The notes below the pieces were generated by a model. That model had not been told where the DNA came from. It saw nothing but the letters and a program-made list of their open reading frames with translations, and ran no database searches. A stretch of 24,911 nt of DNA from G963674685 sp964591275 (GTDB lineage: Bacteria > Lernaellota > Lernaellaia > JACKCT01), in NCBI GenBank assembly GCA_964591275.1, contig CAZQAE010000071.1, forward strand, positions 1 through 24,911, given 5' to 3'. The translations under genes were made by a program, and so were the position numbers. How positions within the stretch are numbered: position 1 is the stretch's first letter; every line of letters begins with the position of its first letter. Shown in pieces: positions 24,698 through 24,911 of this stretch.

Positions 24698-24911
24698 GAA
24701 AACTTCACTACGCTATTGCTGTCCTGTTTTCGTTTGTTTTTACGGGAATAATCTGCGCCCTTTGTTTCTATGCTAAGGACATCGGTTTCTTTTACGATGA
24801 CTGGCTGGCCCTGGTTCTAAGCCGAAATATGCCCTCGGCGATTTACGCATTCACGACCGACCAGATGCTCGGAACCTTTTTCAGGCCGGTGGGAGTATTA
24901 TGGTGGTGGAT
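24694..24911 (+). CDS. Polytopic membrane protein, probably GT39/GT83-like, 3'-partial
   Basis: GTG 24694 overlaps the sulfatase TGA by four bases, a typical translational-coupling arrangement. The 72 visible residues open with a basic N-terminus and a membrane segment (AIAVLFSFVFTGIICALCF), then a loop with an acidic pair (FFYDDWLALVL), and end in FFRPVGVLWWW as the window closes. A first-loop acidic motif after one helix and a later F-R-P are seen in GT39/GT83-like lipid-linked sugar transferases and related membrane proteins. The assignment is inference from a short fragment. Confidence 0.65.
   Translation, partial: MRKLHYAIAVLFSFVFTGIICALCFYAKDIGFFYDDWLALVLSRNMPSAIYAFTTDQMLGTFFRPVGVLWWW

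Overview
The window looks like chromosomal DNA from an uncultured or little-studied Gram-negative, probably anaerobic bacterium. The evidence is a set of signal-peptide lipoproteins, an outer-membrane beta-barrel protein, a tungsten-type aldehyde:ferredoxin oxidoreductase with its own MoaD-like partner, and secreted proteins with very long aspartate-rich tracts just after the lipid-anchor cysteine. Deltaproteobacteria-like lineages and candidate phyla such as Lernaellota would fit that last trait, but this is recollection rather than proof; no rRNA or marker gene is present. There is no sign of phage, plasmid, transposon or CRISPR.

Layout. (1) Positions 3-3753 and 3856-9618 hold two tandem paralogous giant surface proteins: Cys-paired fibronectin III modules, an IPT-like region, 14 FG-GAP/VCBS units, then a P-domain-like end. 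The first is cut by the window start and by a 100-N assembly gap (1234-1333) that falls inside its near-identical 147-bp repeats. (2) 9728-11420: a small acidic Lcl/DUF1566-type protein and a DUF4384 protein. (3) 11656-11864: a bidirectional terminator, tRNA-Lys(CTT) on the minus strand, and two back-to-back consensus promoters. (4) 11891-14893: a PEGA-repeat protein, an HDOD regulator and an outer-membrane barrel protein. (5) 14955-18996, minus strand: MoaD/ThiS-like protein, tungsten AOR and an aldehyde dehydrogenase, read in that order. (6) 19149-22802: two paralogous secreted proteins sharing a nidogen-like domain. One has an acidic tail ending in Gly-Cys-Gly-Cys; the other is a lipoprotein with an 84-residue Asp-rich stalk. 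(7) 22898-24911: a sulfatase-fold lipoprotein overlapping the start of a polytopic membrane protein cut by the window end.

How it fits together. Much of the window encodes cell-envelope and surface display. The AOR-MoaD-ALDH group is the one clear metabolic unit: AOR would interconvert aldehydes and carboxylates with ferredoxin, MoaD would supply pterin-cofactor sulfur, and ALDH would couple aldehyde oxidation to NAD(P). The most novel-looking features are the Asp-rich tethers, the CGC C-terminus, the Notch/LNR-like cysteine cluster in the large lipoprotein, and the 14-unit (possibly 2 x 7 blade) repeat architecture shared by two paralogs whose repeats have evolved very differently.
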